DNA of 5,666 bases from Angelakisella sp. (GTDB lineage: Bacteria > Bacillota > Clostridia > Oscillospirales > Ruminococcaceae), in contig JAAWGY010000294.1 of NCBI GenBank assembly GCA_022795575.1, forward strand, positions 1 to 5,666. Direction: 5' to 3'. Position numbers and translations under genes: made by a program. The notes under the pieces were generated by a model, which saw nothing but the letters and a program-made list of their open reading frames with translations, searched no databases and was not told the origin of the DNA. This document shows, piece after piece, positions 5,505 to 5,666 of the stretch (the stretch's first letter is position 1; each line of letters starts with the position of its first letter).

Positions 5505-5666
5505 CAGGCCGCGGTTTTGAACAGCGGCTTTTGGGTGAGGATGGGGGCTATGGCGGTTCGGTAGCCACCTGGCGGGGAAGCGCAAACCGCGGCCGGGGTT
5601 AGGGGTAGGGCCTTTCTCCCCAAAACAGCCCGCCGCGCGCCGCAGGCGCTGGAGGCGGGCGCATTT
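5505..5666 (-). repeat. Repeat block A, right copy (inverted partner of 6-167)
   Basis: This is the reverse complement of 6-167 without gaps. The outermost 94 bases (5573-5666) are identical; the inner 68 have about 12 differences. The outer hairpin corresponding to 6-55 occupies 5617-5666 and is cut by the window end, so the repeat may continue past 5666. The 49 bases between this block and block B (5456-5504) bear no clear relation to the corresponding left spacer and contain the 10-bp palindrome CTTGGCCAAG (5476-5485). Confidence 0.9.

Overview
The window holds one complete, self-contained operon on the minus strand, flanked by long inverted copies of a mosaic repeat. The coding DNA is GC-rich, yet the genes have strong Firmicutes-type ribosome binding sites, a lipoprotein lipobox, overlapping ATGA/GTGA gene junctions, GTG and probable TTG starts, and a near-consensus sigma-A promoter. 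Together these suggest a GC-rich member of the Clostridia, perhaps a gut Oscillospiraceae-type organism. That placement is an inference from style, not from a marker gene.

Layout in the direction of transcription (high to low coordinates): outer repeat block A (5505-5666), inner repeat block B (5404-5455), a stretch of small hairpins without a convincing gene (5281-5403), an AT-rich promoter region (5210-5269), a leader of about 130 nt carrying a perfect 14-bp palindrome (5159-5172), a solute-binding lipoprotein gene (5073-3976), a 200-bp hairpin-rich spacer (3975-3776), a small cytoplasmic alkaline-phosphatase-superfamily hydrolase gene (3775-3020), two ABC permease genes (3023-2169 and 2172-1372), an ABC ATPase gene (1354-341), repeat block B again (232-287), an intrinsic terminator (about 174-223), and repeat block A again (6-167).

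The five genes make a whole ABC importer of the Fe3+/polyamine/2-aminoethylphosphonate type (one binding lipoprotein, two different membrane subunits, one MalK/PotA-type ATPase), plus one hydrolase encoded between the binding protein and the first permease and translationally coupled to that permease. The hydrolase keeps the metal-ligand pattern of the superfamily and has no signal peptide. The simplest reading is that the cell imports an organophosphate, phosphodiester or phosphonate and cleaves it inside. The substrate cannot be read from the sequence. No regulator gene is present, and no transposase, integrase, tRNA, rRNA or CRISPR was seen.

The most unusual structural feature is the symmetry of the flanks. 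Block A (162 bp, about 93% identical between copies, with 94 bp perfectly identical) and block B (about 55 bp) occur on both sides in the same order from outside to inside and in inverted orientation, with unrelated sequence between A and B on each side. This could be an interspersed repeat family inserted on both sides of the operon, or the ends of a cassette that moves or inverts.
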